Positions 53,415-62,727 are shown, counted from the first letter of the stretch. The stretch is 64,000 nucleotides of DNA from Litorimonas sp964352855 (GCA_964352855.1 CAYGTR010000016.1:1-64000), one strand, 5' to 3'. Made by a program: numbers and translations. Notes: a model not told the origin generated them from the sequence alone.

Positions 53415-53933
53415 ATGGCTATACGACCCATATTAACGGTACCAAATCCCATCCTGAAACAAGTGTCCAAACCTGTCGAGAAGGTGACGGATGCTACACG
53501 GGCACTTATGGATGATATGTTGGAGACTATGTATGCCGCGCCGGGTATCGGGCTAGCCGCCGTGCAGATTGGCGAACCCGTCAATGTCATCGTGATGGAC
53601 CTCGCCCGTGAAGGCGAGCCTCCTCAGCCACAATATTTTGTGAACCCTGAAATCCTAGAAGAAGTTGAAACCACGCAGCCCTATGATGAAGGATGTCTCT
53701 CTGTGCCGGATGTTTTTGACACGGTGGAGCGCCCTGAGCGCGTTCAAATAACCTATCTCGATTATAATGGTGAGCGTGTCACGGAATGGGCCGAAGGCTT
53801 ATATGCGGTCTGTATTCAACATGAAATGGATCACCTCAAAGGTATTGTGTTCCTCGACCATCTCTCACGCCTCAAGCGCGAACGCGCGATTAAAAAGGTG
53901 ATGAAAGCCGAAAAGCTGAAAGCCGCCTCTTAG
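53415..53933 (+). CDS. def: Peptide deformylase
   Basis: This 172-residue metalloenzyme removes the formyl group from new proteins. All three motifs are present: GIGLAAVQIG (45-54), EGCLSVP with C94, and QHEMDH with H136, E137 and H140. It is followed after 13 bp by fmt, the enzyme that adds the formyl group, the classical pairing. Confidence 0.97.
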   Translation: MAIRPILTVPNPILKQVSKPVEKVTDATRALMDDMLETMYAAPGIGLAAVQIGEPVNVIVMDLAREGEPPQPQYFVNPEILEEVETTQPYDEGCLSVPDVFDTVERPERVQITYLDYNGERVTEWAEGLYAVCIQHEMDHLKGIVFLDHLSRLKRERAIKKVMKAEKLKAAS

Positions 53934-53946
53934 TCAGGTATCATCC

Positions 53947-54864
53947 ATGACCCTCAATGTTGTTTTTATGGGTACGCCGGACTTTGCTGTGCCGTCCCTC
54001 GCCGAGCTCTTATCCAACGGCTATAATGTGGTACGTGTTTATACACAGCCACCCCGACCATCTGGTCGCGGACAAAAGCTGACGAAATCCCCTGTGCATC
54101 AATTCGCAGAGCTGATGGGCCTATCCGTTGAAACGCCGGAGAGTTTTCGCAAATCCAAAGTTATTGATGGTCTCGAAGACTTAAAAGCCGATGTCGCTTG
54201 CGTGGTCGCCTATGGACAAATCTTGCCTCAGCGTGCCCTTGAGGCACCGACCTATGGATGCCTCAATCTGCATGGCTCTTTGCTGCCCCGATGGCGCGGC
54301 GCAGCCCCCGTTCAGCGCGCGATTATGGCCGGCGATACACAAACAGGTGTCCAAATCATGCAAATGGCCAAAGGCTTGGATACAGGCGATATTTTGTTGT
54401 CCGAGACCGTCGATATTCGACCCAATGATACGGCGGCGACTTTGTCAGACAGGCTTGCCCAAATTGGAGCAGGTTTGTGGCCGCGCGCTCTCGCGGCTCT
54501 GTCACGCGGTAGCCTTACCCCTATCCCGCAAAAAGGCGAGCCGAGCTACGCCCATAAAATAGAGAAGTCCGAAGCCCAGATTGATTGGTCTCTTAGCGCC
54601 AAAGACTTGGATTGTCACATTCGCGGCCTCTCACCCTTTCCCGGGGCGTGGTGCGACGTAAATGGCCTTCGCTTGAAAGTGCATTTAGCTGAGGTCGGAG
54701 ACGGTACGGGCGACCCTGGCGAAGCCTTGGATAATAAGCTCCTCATCGCATGTGGAGACGGCGCGCTACGGCTGACCCAAGTTCAACCGGCGGGAAAAGC
54801 CAAGATGAGTGCCGAGGACTTTTTGAGAGGCACCCCTGTCCCCAAGGGCGAAACGCTCAAATAA
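53947..54864 (+). CDS. fmt: Methionyl-tRNA formyltransferase
   Basis: This 305-residue protein has the opening VVFMGTPDFAVPSL, the catalytic-site segment NLHGSLLPRWRGAAPVQRAI, and MDTGDIL-like LDTGDILL. It formylates initiator Met-tRNA using 10-formyltetrahydrofolate. The stop is immediately followed by the truA start, with no gap, so the def-fmt-truA genes are one operon. Confidence 0.97.
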   Translation: MTLNVVFMGTPDFAVPSLAELLSNGYNVVRVYTQPPRPSGRGQKLTKSPVHQFAELMGLSVETPESFRKSKVIDGLEDLKADVACVVAYGQILPQRALEAPTYGCLNLHGSLLPRWRGAAPVQRAIMAGDTQTGVQIMQMAKGLDTGDILLSETVDIRPNDTAATLSDRLAQIGAGLWPRALAALSRGSLTPIPQKGEPSYAHKIEKSEAQIDWSLSAKDLDCHIRGLSPFPGAWCDVNGLRLKVHLAEVGDGTGDPGEALDNKLLIACGDGALRLTQVQPAGKAKMSAEDFLRGTPVPKGETLK

Positions 54865-55632
54865 ATGCCACGCTATAAACTCATCATTGAATATGACGGT
54901 GCGCCTTACCAAGGGTGGCAGTGGCAAGATCACGGACCGTCAGTGCAAGGCGCGATTGAAGCGGCGGGTCATAAATTAAATTCAGGCCCTGTAACGGTTT
55001 ACGGCTCGGGGCGCACGGATAGCGGCGTCCACGCGCTGGCGCAGGTCGCCCATATGGATCTAGAGAAAGATATTCGCGAAGATAAGGTGCGCGATGCGCT
55101 CAATTTTCATCTGGGCGAGCATCCGATCAGTGTGTTAGGCGCTGAGAAAGTGTATGACGAATGGCATGCGCGTTTTGATGCCATAGAGCGTCGTTATCTT
55201 TACCGCATCATAGACCGACGCCCCAGATTAGCCTTGGATCGCGGCCGCGTCTGGCGTATTCCGGTCAAGTTGGATGTCGACGCCATGCAGGAGGCGGCAC
55301 AAGTCTTGGTCGGCAGACACGATTTCTCGACCTTTCGCGATACACAATGCCAAGCCAAAAGCCCCGAGAAAACAATTGATGAAATCTCTGTGTTGCGAGC
55401 CGGAGCCGAAATCCATTGCCATTTCCGCGCTCGCTCCTTTCTACACAAACAAGTGCGAAGCTTTGTCGGCTCGCTCGTCGAAGTGGGTTTGAACAAATGG
55501 GATGGGGAAGATTTGAAAGCCGCATTGGATTCGCGTGATCGCTGTAAGTGCGGGCCTGTTGCCCCACCGGACGGCCTTTACCTAACCCAAGTTATTTATC
55601 CATCAGGCTCATTGGCTAATCCCTGTGAGTAA
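54865..55632 (+). CDS. truA: tRNA pseudouridine(38-40) synthase
   Basis: This 255-residue protein has YKLIIEYDGAPYQGWQ and the catalytic motif YGSGRTDSGVHA with D52. Other TruA blocks are RRYLYRI and FLHKQVRSFVGSLVEVG. It modifies positions 38-40 of tRNA anticodon arms. Its 3' end overlaps the convergent membrane-protein gene by 24 bases. Confidence 0.97.
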   Translation: MPRYKLIIEYDGAPYQGWQWQDHGPSVQGAIEAAGHKLNSGPVTVYGSGRTDSGVHALAQVAHMDLEKDIREDKVRDALNFHLGEHPISVLGAEKVYDEWHARFDAIERRYLYRIIDRRPRLALDRGRVWRIPVKLDVDAMQEAAQVLVGRHDFSTFRDTQCQAKSPEKTIDEISVLRAGAEIHCHFRARSFLHKQVRSFVGSLVEVGLNKWDGEDLKAALDSRDRCKCGPVAPPDGLYLTQVIYPSGSLANPCE

Positions 55633-56214
55633 GAGACTCATACCTGTCACAGAAATCAAACACGCTGTAAGAATGGCCCCGCCCCAGTCAAAGCCGATAA
55701 TCCGCTTTGCCAATCGAATGTCGATGACGAGCGACCCCATAAACCCGGCAAAAACAACACCATAAGCGGCGGCTAAAGGCAATATGCCTAAAACAAACAG
55801 ACCAAACCCGACTGCGGCAATCCAAGCCAAAAAGAATACACACCAATGGCGCACGATCACCCAAGGGCGCAGCCTGTCTTGGCGCTCAAACACCATTGTC
55901 AGAATATAAGCAACCGCTGAGAAACTGAGTAAATAGACGAGGCCAATAATTGCAATCACAGCCATATTTGCAAGCTCGGCTTCAATGCCTAAAGCATCCG
56001 CTCTTGCCTGCGTCGCCGTTGACGCAATGAAATAAAAAGCTGGCAAGATAAATATTTGCGACATGAAAGAGACGCGCAAAGCGGATTTGGACAGATCAAA
56101 AAAGCGCTCCCAATTGGGGATGCGCCCTACCGCGGCCATACAACCGATGAAGAGTTTGAGGGGGTTCATTCTTGATATATCCAATACAGCATTTTTATGG
56201 TTTAACCGTGCCAA
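55609..56214 (-). CDS. Five-helix membrane protein of unknown function
   Basis: This 201-residue protein may start at M16 (56169). It has about five hydrophobic helices (about 55-75, 84-110, 122-150, 152-170 and 180-198) and a conserved-looking start MNPLKLFIGCMAAVGRIPNW. The pattern is reminiscent of Yip1-type proteins, but I do not see a decisive motif. It converges on truA with a 24-base overlap. Confidence 0.7.
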   Translation of the reverse strand: MARLNHKNAVLDISRMNPLKLFIGCMAAVGRIPNWERFFDLSKSALRVSFMSQIFILPAFYFIASTATQARADALGIEAELANMAVIAIIGLVYLLSFSAVAYILTMVFERQDRLRPWVIVRHWCVFFLAWIAAVGFGLFVLGILPLAAAYGVVFAGFMGSLVIDIRLAKRIIGFDWGGAILTACLISVTGMSLLLTGISQ

Positions 56215-56242
56215 GACGGTTCACGCAAGACGGAAGCCCATA

Positions 56243-56707
56243 ATGCCTAAAATTAATCTGGACACATTAGCTGTAAAATTTGGCAGCACCTATCCCGCCC
56301 CTTTTGATGCCCCCTGTCAGCAGCGTAAGAAGATCTCTCCCAGCGAGGCAGGCGGGATCACCCAATTCGGGGCTCATATCATGACATTAGAGCCGGGCGC
56401 GTGGTCATCCCAACGCCATTGGCACAGCGCAGAAGACGAGCTCGTTTATATCCTAGAAGGCCATCCGACCTTTATCGATAATGACGGTCGACAAACCTTA
56501 TCTCCGGGAGATGTAACAACTCATAAGGCAAATAATGCCAATGGGCATCATATGATCAATGAAACGGACAGGCATGTGCGTTATCTGATCGTGGGTGGGC
56601 GCTCACCTGAAATAGATAGTGCTTTTTATCCTGATGTTGATCTCAATCTGCCTGCGAATGGAACAGCAAATCGCGTCTATCAGAACAAAAACGGGCGAAA
56701 ATATTAA
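56243..56707 (+). CDS. Cupin-domain protein
   Basis: This 154-residue protein starts at ATG 56243; the frame extends further upstream but that part lies in the divergent gene's 5' region. The cupin core has QRHWHSAEDELVYILEGHP with metal-ligand-type His/His/Glu residues and a second conserved motif with GHHMIN. It may be an isomerase, dioxygenase or regulatory protein acting on a small molecule. Its stop overlaps the convergent epimerase gene by four bases. Confidence 0.87.
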   Translation: MPKINLDTLAVKFGSTYPAPFDAPCQQRKKISPSEAGGITQFGAHIMTLEPGAWSSQRHWHSAEDELVYILEGHPTFIDNDGRQTLSPGDVTTHKANNANGHHMINETDRHVRYLIVGGRSPEIDSAFYPDVDLNLPANGTANRVYQNKNGRKY

Positions 56708-57684
56708 ACCTTATAAAAGTCCCGATACCACTGAACGAAATCTGAAATACCGTCCTGCAAAGTGACTTTGGGTTCAAAATCAAAATCTCTGGCGGCTTTT
56801 TGAATATCGGCATAGGTCGTTGTGACGTCACCTTTTTGTTGACCTTTGATAATCGTCTTTGCTGTGACGCCACAAGCCGCTTCGACGGCGTCAACAAGTT
56901 GCATTAAACGATTGGGTTTGGAATTTCCGAGGTTATAAATGGTATGAGGCGCACCGCCTTCTTCCGCGATGGTCGGGGGTGTCGCCAAAAGACGTGGGAA
57001 AATTGCAACAATATCGCTGACATGAGTGAAATCACGTCGCATGACATCAGGCGCGAAGAGCGTAATCGGCTCACCGGATAAGATCTTCTTCGTAAAAATA
57101 AAATAGGCCATATCAGGGCGGCCCCAACGGCCATAAACGGTAAAAAAGCGCAAGCCTGTTTGCGGGATTTTATAAAGCCGTGCATAGCTCTCCGCCATCA
57201 TTTCTCCACCAAGCTTTGTGGCGGCGTAAAGAGACGCCGGGCTGCGCACACGATCCTCTTCTGAAAACGGGCCGTCGGAACGCTCGCCATAAACAGAGCT
57301 TGAAGAGGCATAAGCCACATGCTCTACCGTGTTGGAATGACGAGCATATTCAAGAATATTGAGATGCCCCATCACATTTGACGCCACATAGGCGCGAGGA
57401 TTATCAAGACTATAGCGCACACCCGCTTGTGCCGCGAGGTTCAAGATATGGGTTACTTGTGTATTCCCAAGAGCCGCTTCTAGCGCGCCTTCATCAGCGA
57501 TATCCATCGCATAAAATCGAAAAGCTGAATGCTTTTTCAACTCTACAAGGCGCGCGTGCTTCAACGATACATCATAATAATCATTCAGATTATCGACGCC
57601 GACAACCTCATGCCCCTCCGCCAAAAGCGTTTGTGCAGCATGAAATCCGATAAATCCTGCGGCGCCTGTTAATAAAACGATCAT
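56704..57684 (-). CDS. NAD-dependent sugar-nucleotide epimerase (UDP-glucuronate 4-epimerase-like)
   Basis: This 326-residue short-chain dehydrogenase-type protein has TGAAGFIG (6-13) for NAD binding and catalytic SLYAATK with Y153 and K157. Segments such as LAAQAGVRYSLDNPRAY, FFTVYGRWGRPDMA and MRRDFTHVSDIV are characteristic of UDP-glucuronate 4-epimerases, which make UDP-galacturonate for polysaccharides. Specificity is inferred. The neighbour at 57741, facing away, is a sugar epimerase of another family, suggesting a carbohydrate locus. Confidence 0.9.
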   Translation of the reverse strand: MIVLLTGAAGFIGFHAAQTLLAEGHEVVGVDNLNDYYDVSLKHARLVELKKHSAFRFYAMDIADEGALEAALGNTQVTHILNLAAQAGVRYSLDNPRAYVASNVMGHLNILEYARHSNTVEHVAYASSSSVYGERSDGPFSEEDRVRSPASLYAATKLGGEMMAESYARLYKIPQTGLRFFTVYGRWGRPDMAYFIFTKKILSGEPITLFAPDVMRRDFTHVSDIVAIFPRLLATPPTIAEEGGAPHTIYNLGNSKPNRLMQLVDAVEAACGVTAKTIIKGQQKGDVTTTYADIQKAARDFDFEPKVTLQDGISDFVQWYRDFYKV

Positions 57685-57740
57685 GGCCTTGCTTTAGACC
57701 TTTCAGTATGATGAAGAAAGTCAAACCTTAAGTAGGATGC

Positions 57741-58844
57741 ATGACTGACTATCTGAAAAACTCAGCAGCCCGACTCAAGCAATGGTGCATTCAAAAAGCA
57801 CTTCCCCTTTGGGAAGAACGTGCGCACTTGCCGGATGGTAGCTGGGTAGAGCATTTAACGCTTGACGGCACGGCAGATATTGCAGCGGAACGTCGTTGGA
57901 GAGTGCTCGCACGCCAAGTCTATGTCTATGCGGAAACGACACGATCTGGTTGGTATGAAGGTGAGGTAACGGCCAGAGCAACTTACGATAAAATGCAGCA
58001 GACTGGCTATGTCCAACGCGTAACGTCTGAAGGGAAGCCGACTGAACGCCGACGTGACCTATATGATCATACATTTTTCCTTCTTGCCGCCTCAAGCCTC
58101 TATCGGCTTACCAAAAAACCGGAGTATTTGACTGAGGCGGATAAGATTTTAACGACGATTGACCGTGACTTTTCACATGAAGACGGTGGTTGGCGGGAAA
58201 CCCCTCGCGGTAAGCTCCCCCGCAGACAAAACCCGCATATGCATTTGTTTGAAGCCTGCCTTTATCTTTATGCCACAACACAGGATAAAAGACACTTAGA
58301 TTACGCACGCAAAATATATAAGTTGTTTACCGAGAAATTCTTTGATGAAAACCATCAAAGAGTCCGTGAGTTTTTCAATAACGACTGGACGCAGCTTACA
58401 AATGATTTGGGACAGGCCACTGAGCCTGGACATAGCATGGAGTGGGTGTGGTTATTGGGACAATATGAAAAAGCGTCTAAGATGCCAATGCAGTCTTATA
58501 TAGTGCAACTCTATGAAGGCACTATTTTCGGCACACAATACTTTCTTAATGATGAAGAAAATATACAAGGTCATGTCGTTCGTGGTACAAAAAGATTGTG
58601 GGTTCAAACGGAACTTATTAAAGCGCATTTAACTATGGCCGAAAGGCAAAAGCCCGGCGCTTCTGAGGCTGCTGCAGCAATTATAAATGGGTTGTTCGAC
58701 GGATATCTGAAAGAGGACGGAACCTGGAACGATCAGCTAGATAATAGTGGCCTTAATGTTGCAAAAACGATTCCTGTCAGCACGTTTTATCATATTATTA
58801 GTATGGCGACCGAGGCCGAACGGTTAAGCTTAAAATTCGACTAG
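57741..58844 (+). CDS. AGE-family sugar epimerase/isomerase
   Basis: This 367-residue protein has the all-helical AGE/(alpha/alpha)6-barrel pattern: YVYAETTRSGWY, HTFFLLAASSLYRL-like, RRQNPHMHLFEACLYLY, EPGHSMEWVWLLGQYEKA and TKRLWVQTELIKAHL. The conserved His in NPHMHLFEA and in PGHSMEW are likely catalytic. Members interconvert mannose/fructose or N-acylglucosamine/N-acylmannosamine; which applies here is not visible. It ends one base before the convergent Hsp70-like gene. Confidence 0.9.
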   Translation: MTDYLKNSAARLKQWCIQKALPLWEERAHLPDGSWVEHLTLDGTADIAAERRWRVLARQVYVYAETTRSGWYEGEVTARATYDKMQQTGYVQRVTSEGKPTERRRDLYDHTFFLLAASSLYRLTKKPEYLTEADKILTTIDRDFSHEDGGWRETPRGKLPRRQNPHMHLFEACLYLYATTQDKRHLDYARKIYKLFTEKFFDENHQRVREFFNNDWTQLTNDLGQATEPGHSMEWVWLLGQYEKASKMPMQSYIVQLYEGTIFGTQYFLNDEENIQGHVVRGTKRLWVQTELIKAHLTMAERQKPGASEAAAAIINGLFDGYLKEDGTWNDQLDNSGLNVAKTIPVSTFYHIISMATEAERLSLKFD

Positions 58845-60785
58845 CTAAATAAGAAACAGCACAGCCCGCTCATCAGCGCGTTCAATCAACGCGTGCTCCA
58901 GCATATGAGTTAATTCTCCGCTGAATTTCTTAGCGGCGGCTTCATCCCAAGCCTTTGCAACCGCCTTTATAAGGTCAGGGCGTTGACGTTTTATCGCGGC
59001 TTTAACGCGACCATCCGTTAAAATCTGACGGGCCAAAAGCGGGAGTTTCGAGCGACGCATTTTTCCCGATAACGCTTTGCGCCCAAATAAATAACCCCCG
59101 CCCAATAAAGCCCCGCCGACAACAATACCTATTGGATTTACGAATAGAGCGGCGAATAGATTTGCTTTTGCCAGAAGTGCACTAATCAAGAGCGCACTGA
59201 CACCCGTGCCAACCAAAGCTGTATCAGATTCCAAAGACGTCATGCCTGGTGCAGACACGGTAAGTCCATCTAAATGTCGGCTGACATGCTCACTCCCGTC
59301 CAGGCTTAAAACCATAGCCGGTAAGCCGTGGGCGCGACATAACGGATCGGTTTGGGATTCAATATCGCGCTGCAAAAGTGCGAACCAACTATCAATGACG
59401 GGGCGAAGGGTTTCTTGCGCATTATCTGATTCCAACCAATTTCTAATTTTGTTTTCCAGAATGCTTTCGACATCGTCCAACGTCTCAATCGCGCCGGATC
59501 GCCATTCACGAAAGGTCGGCAAAATACAAGCCTCAGCCATACCGTCGACGAGGACAGGCGCGATTTGTGCCCCTAACGCGCCTGCCGCATTTTGTGCCCG
59601 CAGCCGCACCTCACCTTGTTCCGACAATAAAGCTGTCGTTTCAGACTTAAAGCTTGCATGGAGATATTCAAATCGGCCCAGCCACGCCAAACCGCGTGCA
59701 ATCGCAAATTCAGGTTCAGCCCCGCGTATTACGCGCGCCTTTGGGAAAGCCTTTTGTGTCGCAGGCAAAACAAGGGGTAAACGCGACGCTCCGCCTGTGA
59801 GCAACACTGTATCCGGAGCGCGGCCACCTAATGACGCTATCGTTTCTGTCAAAGCAAAATCAAACGCACTTTGCCAACTATAACCATTCAAAACTTCCAG
59901 CGGAGCTTCCAAAATCTGCTTCGCATCTTTTTTGTCAATTCGAATATCAAAGAAGACGCGCTTACCTGCCGGTAAGCGTTTAATCATCTCAACGGGTATA
60001 TCTTCGCCCGTAAAATAAGCTTCTTTGGCTTGGCGGCACCAATAGGTCAGAATGGCTTTATAATGCGGATAGGCCGCGATAAGTTTTTCAATTTGTTTGC
60101 ACGATTTTTGCCGCGAGAGATTGAGTTTAAATATCTCATCATCCAACAACCCTGAGCCTAATTCATTATGCCCCACATCATCCGCATCCAAATCACGGCA
60201 ATAAGTAAAATCCGTTGTCGAAGACCCTATATCAATGATTAAGACAGACGCTTTTGTATCTTCAATAGATACATAGCCCTGCTCTAAAGCTGTCATTAAC
60301 GCCGCCCGACTTTCAGGCACAATACGAACGGTTTTCAAGCCTGCATGCTCGAAAACTTTGCGATAAGCGTCCCGCGTCGGCATATCCCATCCAGAGGGGC
60401 AACCCACAACAAAACGGCTGTCTTTGGCACCGCGGATGGTCTCATCATCACTCAAGCCCTGAACCAAGGCTTGCGTGAAATAGGTAATAGGTTCTGCCGT
60501 CGCCGCATCAAGATGACGACTTTTAAATTTCAACCACACATCAGGTTTATGAGACGCAAACGACAAGCTGAGGGCATCTGCCCCAATTTTGATGTCTTTA
60601 CCGTCTTTGGCGACGGCGGTCACAAAACTGCGCTGCCCGCGATATTCCAAAATTTCAGGTTCGCGCACTGTGGCACCATAGGCCCGCCCCAAAGCGGTTT
60701 CGCCGTGGCCTAAGTCGAAACCGATAAATTCTTCATCGGTGGTCAATCTCGCTTTAATAGGGGCGCTCACGGTTTTCGCACCCAA
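58845..60785 (-). CDS. Hsp70/actin-fold ATPase with hydrophobic C-terminal region
   Basis: This 646-residue protein has an Hsp70-type nucleotide-binding domain: phosphate 1 FIGFDLGHGET (20-30), phosphate 2 LIIDIGSSTTDF (182-193) and the adenosine motif VLLTGGASRLP (327-337). The usual substrate-binding beta domain of DnaK is not recognisable. Instead, residues about 525-575 are strongly hydrophobic and glycine-rich (LLISALLAKANLFAALFV, GGALLGGGYLFG), suggesting a membrane hairpin, followed by a basic helical tail. Its start overlaps the end of the upstream GrpE-like gene by 19 bases, so the two are a functional pair. Confidence 0.88.
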   Translation of the reverse strand: MGAKTVSAPIKARLTTDEEFIGFDLGHGETALGRAYGATVREPEILEYRGQRSFVTAVAKDGKDIKIGADALSLSFASHKPDVWLKFKSRHLDAATAEPITYFTQALVQGLSDDETIRGAKDSRFVVGCPSGWDMPTRDAYRKVFEHAGLKTVRIVPESRAALMTALEQGYVSIEDTKASVLIIDIGSSTTDFTYCRDLDADDVGHNELGSGLLDDEIFKLNLSRQKSCKQIEKLIAAYPHYKAILTYWCRQAKEAYFTGEDIPVEMIKRLPAGKRVFFDIRIDKKDAKQILEAPLEVLNGYSWQSAFDFALTETIASLGGRAPDTVLLTGGASRLPLVLPATQKAFPKARVIRGAEPEFAIARGLAWLGRFEYLHASFKSETTALLSEQGEVRLRAQNAAGALGAQIAPVLVDGMAEACILPTFREWRSGAIETLDDVESILENKIRNWLESDNAQETLRPVIDSWFALLQRDIESQTDPLCRAHGLPAMVLSLDGSEHVSRHLDGLTVSAPGMTSLESDTALVGTGVSALLISALLAKANLFAALFVNPIGIVVGGALLGGGYLFGRKALSGKMRRSKLPLLARQILTDGRVKAAIKRQRPDLIKAVAKAWDEAAAKKFSGELTHMLEHALIERADERAVLFLI

Positions 60786-61690
60786 ATTGTGCCGCGCCGT
60801 AAAAGCCGACCGTCTTTGGTCACAAGTGCAGGGCCTGCCATTTCGATGTCCGGTTCGCCCTCATTTATGACAAGCGCGGGGAGTTCATCAAACCAGTGGG
60901 CGGTCTTTTTAGAATAATCGACACTGTCTATCCCTGCGCCGGAGAGCACAGTCTTCATTTCTTTACCGACGACTTGCAAAGCATAATTTCCGTCATCTGA
61001 AACATTTGCTTCTAAAAGGTTTTGGAACAGAGCCATGAGGTTTTGATCTTCGCGCCAATGCGCATCAGGCTCCGTCTGCACCATTCGCGCCAAGATATGA
61101 TCAGCCGTCGCGATAGCGTCACTGATTTGATTTAAAAATCCGGCTGTATCCGTGCGGATAACGGCCTTTGCTTGTATCAGACGCCCATCTGGGGACGGTA
61201 AAGCTTTCGGCCTCTTCATAAAAGGTAAGCGGGACATTGCCCCGGCTTTAAGGTTCGAGACTGTATGGAGCGTCGCCAATAAGGCGGAACCTATCACCAT
61301 CAAAGCAGATCCTTGAAGCAAGCCTGCCACAACCAAACCTCCCGCCGTCATGTAAAATAATCCGGGCCGCCAGTCTTTTAATCCGTCAAAGCGCCCGACC
61401 TTTGGGGCTGTCTCAACCATTGCCACTTCGGCATGGGTGGCGCGGTCCAAGACCCCGGCACCTGATTTAATTATTTCCAAAAGCCATAATCCGGCTTTTT
61501 GGATCTGTGGGTCAGATACGCTACGCGTAAAGCTCAGACCCGTCCTGTCCAAGGCCCGCCGCGCCTCACCGACGACTTGTGCCGGAGACAAGTCTTTGTT
61601 CAAGGCGTTCTGTAAATCACGGCGCTCTTGTGCAAAATGCTGTGCGAGTGACGGCGTCACGATAAGGGCGGAATTATCCATATGGAACAT
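60767..61690 (-). CDS. Membrane protein with a GrpE-like C-terminal domain
   Basis: This is a 307-residue protein from ATG 61690 (a second ATG at 61681 is possible; a TTG at 61702 is unlikely). Two membrane helices lie near residues 110-145. The C-terminal half reads like GrpE: a helix with FLNQISDAIATADHILARM, then GKEMKTVLSGAGIDSVD, then a beta domain ending GPALVTKDGRLLRRGTIWV. GrpE exchanges nucleotides on Hsp70, and the next gene encodes an Hsp70-like ATPase. A dedicated membrane-bound exchange factor is therefore likely; the similarity is by eye. Confidence 0.72.
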   Translation of the reverse strand: MFHMDNSALIVTPSLAQHFAQERRDLQNALNKDLSPAQVVGEARRALDRTGLSFTRSVSDPQIQKAGLWLLEIIKSGAGVLDRATHAEVAMVETAPKVGRFDGLKDWRPGLFYMTAGGLVVAGLLQGSALMVIGSALLATLHTVSNLKAGAMSRLPFMKRPKALPSPDGRLIQAKAVIRTDTAGFLNQISDAIATADHILARMVQTEPDAHWREDQNLMALFQNLLEANVSDDGNYALQVVGKEMKTVLSGAGIDSVDYSKKTAHWFDELPALVINEGEPDIEMAGPALVTKDGRLLRRGTIWVRKP

Positions 61691-61738
61691 GTCGGGTGGC
61701 AACCGCGTTGAGTCAAGGTATCAGAAAGAAGAGAAATA

Positions 61739-61850
61739 AAGTGGCCCTGCCAAGGAACGGCCTTCCCCCGAAAGCGAGAACCCTGACAGAGCCGTCGGAG
61801 CTCGATGCGTCGCCTCGGGGCAGTGAGGCGTCTTGATCAAGAACTCCGAT
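61739..61850. other. GC-rich intergenic sequence with nested hairpins, possible structured RNA or leader
   Basis: Within the 378-bp gap between divergent genes, 61741-61850 is far more GC-rich than its flanks and folds on paper: ACGGC (61757-61761) with GCCGT (61791-61795), then CGGAG (61796-61800) with CTCCG (61844-61848) enclosing CGCCTC (61811-61816) with GAGGCG (61825-61830). I could not match it to 6S, SRP, tmRNA or a riboswitch. The remainder, 61851-62068, shows only a short GAAAAC/GTTTTC hairpin near 61866. Confidence 0.5.
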
Positions 61851-62068
61851 TTCAAGATGAATCCTATGAAAACCCTCCAGTTTTCAAACGCCCCATCAAA
61901 AAATGATATCTATGGATTAGGGTGACAAAGCTGAACGTTTACTGAATTAGAGCCGCGCACACTCGCCCACAAATTTCTGTTCATCTTCCGTTCAGAAAAG
62001 TGTGGTTTTGGCATTTCAAACTCGCAGAAAACCCGTAAAGTTGGTATTCTTCAATAGGAACGTCACAC

Positions 62069-62683
62069 TTGGGATTTTATTCAAAATATATTCTGCCTTG
62101 CTGTCTTGATAAGGCCTGCGGCATAGGGCCGATTGAAAAGCAACGTCAGAAAGTGGTACCGAAAGCGACAGGGACTGTGGTCGAAATTGGCATTGGATCC
62201 GGTCTGAATCTGCCTCATTATTATGCTGAGAATGTCACGAAGATTATCGGCATTGATCCGGATGAACACATTTGGCGACGGAGTGAGAAAAGACGCGCGG
62301 CCTGCCCTGTTCCCGTTGAACGGCTCGGCTTGTCAAGCGAATCCATACCTTTAAAGAGCGCTATGGCCGATACAATTGTTGTGACTTATTCGCTCTGCAC
62401 CATTGCTGATTCTGTCAAAGCGCTCAAAGAAATGGGCCGCGTGCTGAAACCAGGCGGGCAAATATTATTTACCGAGCATGGCAAAGCACCTGATGCAAGT
62501 GTCGCAAAATGGCAAAAACGCATTGATCCCCTCTGGAAGAAACTCGCAGGAGGATGTCATAGCGGACGCGATATTCCGGCCCTGTTTGCGGCTGCAGGCT
62601 TAAATATCACTGAATTAAACCAAGCCTATATCCCCGGTCCGAAAGTGCTGAGTTATAATTATTGGGGTAGCGCGACCCATTAG
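62069..62683 (+). CDS. Class I SAM-dependent methyltransferase
   Basis: This 204-residue protein starts with TTG, supported by AGGAA upstream and by the family-like opening GFYSKYILPCCLD. Motif I is VVEIGIGSGLNLPHY (about 37-51), followed by GIDPDEH and, later, VVTYSLCTI and GGQILFTEHG. The family methylates small molecules or lipids; relatives include phosphatidylethanolamine N-methyltransferase-like and thiol-modifying enzymes. No substrate can be assigned. Confidence 0.88.
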   Translation: MGFYSKYILPCCLDKACGIGPIEKQRQKVVPKATGTVVEIGIGSGLNLPHYYAENVTKIIGIDPDEHIWRRSEKRRAACPVPVERLGLSSESIPLKSAMADTIVVTYSLCTIADSVKALKEMGRVLKPGGQILFTEHGKAPDASVAKWQKRIDPLWKKLAGGCHSGRDIPALFAAAGLNITELNQAYIPGPKVLSYNYWGSATH

Positions 62684-62694
62684 TTGGTCTATCC

Positions 62695-62722
62695 ATCAAA
62701 AAACCCACCTTGCGGCGGGTTT
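62695..62722 (-). terminator. Rho-independent terminator after gcvPB
   Basis: On the minus strand AAACCCGCC-GCAA-GGTGGGTTT forms a nine-base-pair stem (one G-U pair) followed directly by a run of T. It lies six bases beyond the gcvPB stop. The inverted arms could also stop plus-strand transcripts from the methyltransferase gene, though the T-run there is weaker. Confidence 0.85.
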
Positions 62723-62727
62723 AAGGT

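Noticed and set aside
56063..56242. 60-residue upstream extension of the cupin protein
   Set aside because: The extra part lies over the 5' end of the divergent membrane-protein gene, is very basic and lacks any cupin feature; ATG 56243 gives a normal cupin start.
59206..59883. 225-residue open frame antisense to the Hsp70-like gene
   Set aside because: Composition is Ser/Ala/Arg-rich without motifs, and the opposite strand carries clear ATPase motifs.
61739..61850. 6S RNA, SRP RNA or a known riboswitch
   Set aside because: I could not fit the conserved central bubble of 6S RNA, the SRP loop or any riboswitch core that I know; it remains an unassigned structured region.
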